A stretch of 5,888 bases of DNA, from the NCBI GenBank assembly GCA_024226105.1, contig JAAELZ010000561.1:1-5888 (forward strand), given 5' to 3'. How positions within the stretch are numbered: the first letter of the stretch is position 1; every line of letters begins with the position of its first letter. The stretch comes from Pseudomonadota bacterium. GTDB lineage: Bacteria > Pseudomonadota > Gammaproteobacteria > Arenicellales > Poriferihabitantaceae. The notes below the pieces were generated by a model. It had not been told where the DNA came from. It searched no databases and saw only the letters and a list, made by a program, of their open reading frames with translations. Of this stretch, positions 5,821 to 5,888 are shown one piece after another. Position numbers and translations under genes: made by a program.

Positions 5821-5888
5821 TTGATATTGGGGAGTAGGGTGTTTATGCTTCCTCGTATAGACGCCCCAATGTCAAATGAATTATCGAA
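5821..5888 (+). promoter_or_regulatory. Structured leader, possibly the 5' part of a yybP-ykoY (Mn2+) riboswitch; cut by window edge
   Basis: GGGGAGTAG (5829-5837) is the 5' signature I recall for yybP-ykoY manganese riboswitches. It is followed at once, as in that family, by a hairpin: 5837-5848 pairs with 5855-5866 over 12 bp including three G-U pairs, with loop TTCCTC. GTCAA (5871-5875) could correspond to the GUCAA of the proteobacterial consensus. Against it, the base after GUAG is G rather than the usual C, and the following CAUACUC-type segment is not clearly present. A competing fold pairs 5821-5832 with 5864-5875 (12 bp, one G-U). If this is the riboswitch, a manganese exporter or related membrane protein gene should follow to the right. 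In-frame ATGs at 5845 and 5869 are open to the window end, but a gene start here is less likely. Confidence 0.35.

Larger units (their letters stand above)
4812..5888 (+). mobile_element. Tn7-like transposon, glmS-proximal (right) end and internal sequence; far end not in window
   Basis: The terminus TGTGGGTGAGTAATAAAG (4812-4829) closely resembles Tn7R, which I recall as TGTGGGCGGACAATAAAG. It sits at the position where Tn7 inserts and carries overlapping TnsB-type repeats. Tn7 normally places its right end next to glmS, and overlapping rather than scattered sites are the right-end pattern, so both orientation and type agree. Only 4812 to about 4900 is directly supported. Membership of the rest is inferred, because no second end with inverted TnsB-type repeats and a matching TTGCT flank is visible. 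Canonical Tn7 has tnsA starting soon after the right end. Here the first gene is instead a Tat-exported protein, so the element may be rearranged, non-autonomous, decayed, or have its tns genes elsewhere. Confidence 0.75.

Noticed and set aside
5845..5888. Start of a new coding region reading MLPRIDAPMSNELS to the window edge.
   Set aside because: Only 14 codons are visible, no family match can be made, and the start lies inside a strong hairpin. It is not annotated but is mentioned with the structured segment.

Overview
The window looks like a gammaproteobacterial chromosome of roughly 50% GC. The evidence is a divergent rluD/bamD pair and closely packed glmU and glmS genes, all with clear family signatures. 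I cannot name the genus.

Layout: the left edge holds the first 163 codons of rluD (23S rRNA pseudouridine synthase) on the minus strand. After a 204-nt divergent spacer, three plus-strand genes follow: bamD (outer-membrane assembly lipoprotein), glmU (bifunctional UDP-GlcNAc synthesis enzyme) and glmS (glucosamine-6-phosphate synthase). One nucleotide separates glmU from glmS. GlmS and GlmU supply UDP-GlcNAc for peptidoglycan and LPS, and BamD helps insert outer-membrane proteins, so this is an envelope-biogenesis block. All three reading frames are intact.

The main observation lies just downstream of glmS. The last codons of glmS match the conserved attTn7 recognition sequence. Twenty-four nucleotides past the stop codon a TGTGGG terminus begins (4812). 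It is followed by four overlapping 22-bp repeats at an exact 20-nt pitch (4819-4900), which resemble the TnsB-binding sites of the right end of Tn7 in sequence and spacing. I read this as the glmS-proximal (right) end of a Tn7-like transposon. Everything to its right is then probably inside the element, although the far end is not in the window.

Inside the presumed element there is no tnsA next to the end, unlike canonical Tn7. Instead there is a hairpin-rich segment (about 4901-5075), then a good sigma-70-like promoter, a strong ribosome binding site, and a 153-residue Tat-exported protein with six cysteines and no function I recognise. A clear intrinsic terminator follows. The last 68 bases hold a strongly foldable segment with GGGGAGTAG, the 5' signature of the yybP-ykoY manganese riboswitch. 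It is cut off by the window edge, so this remains a hypothesis.
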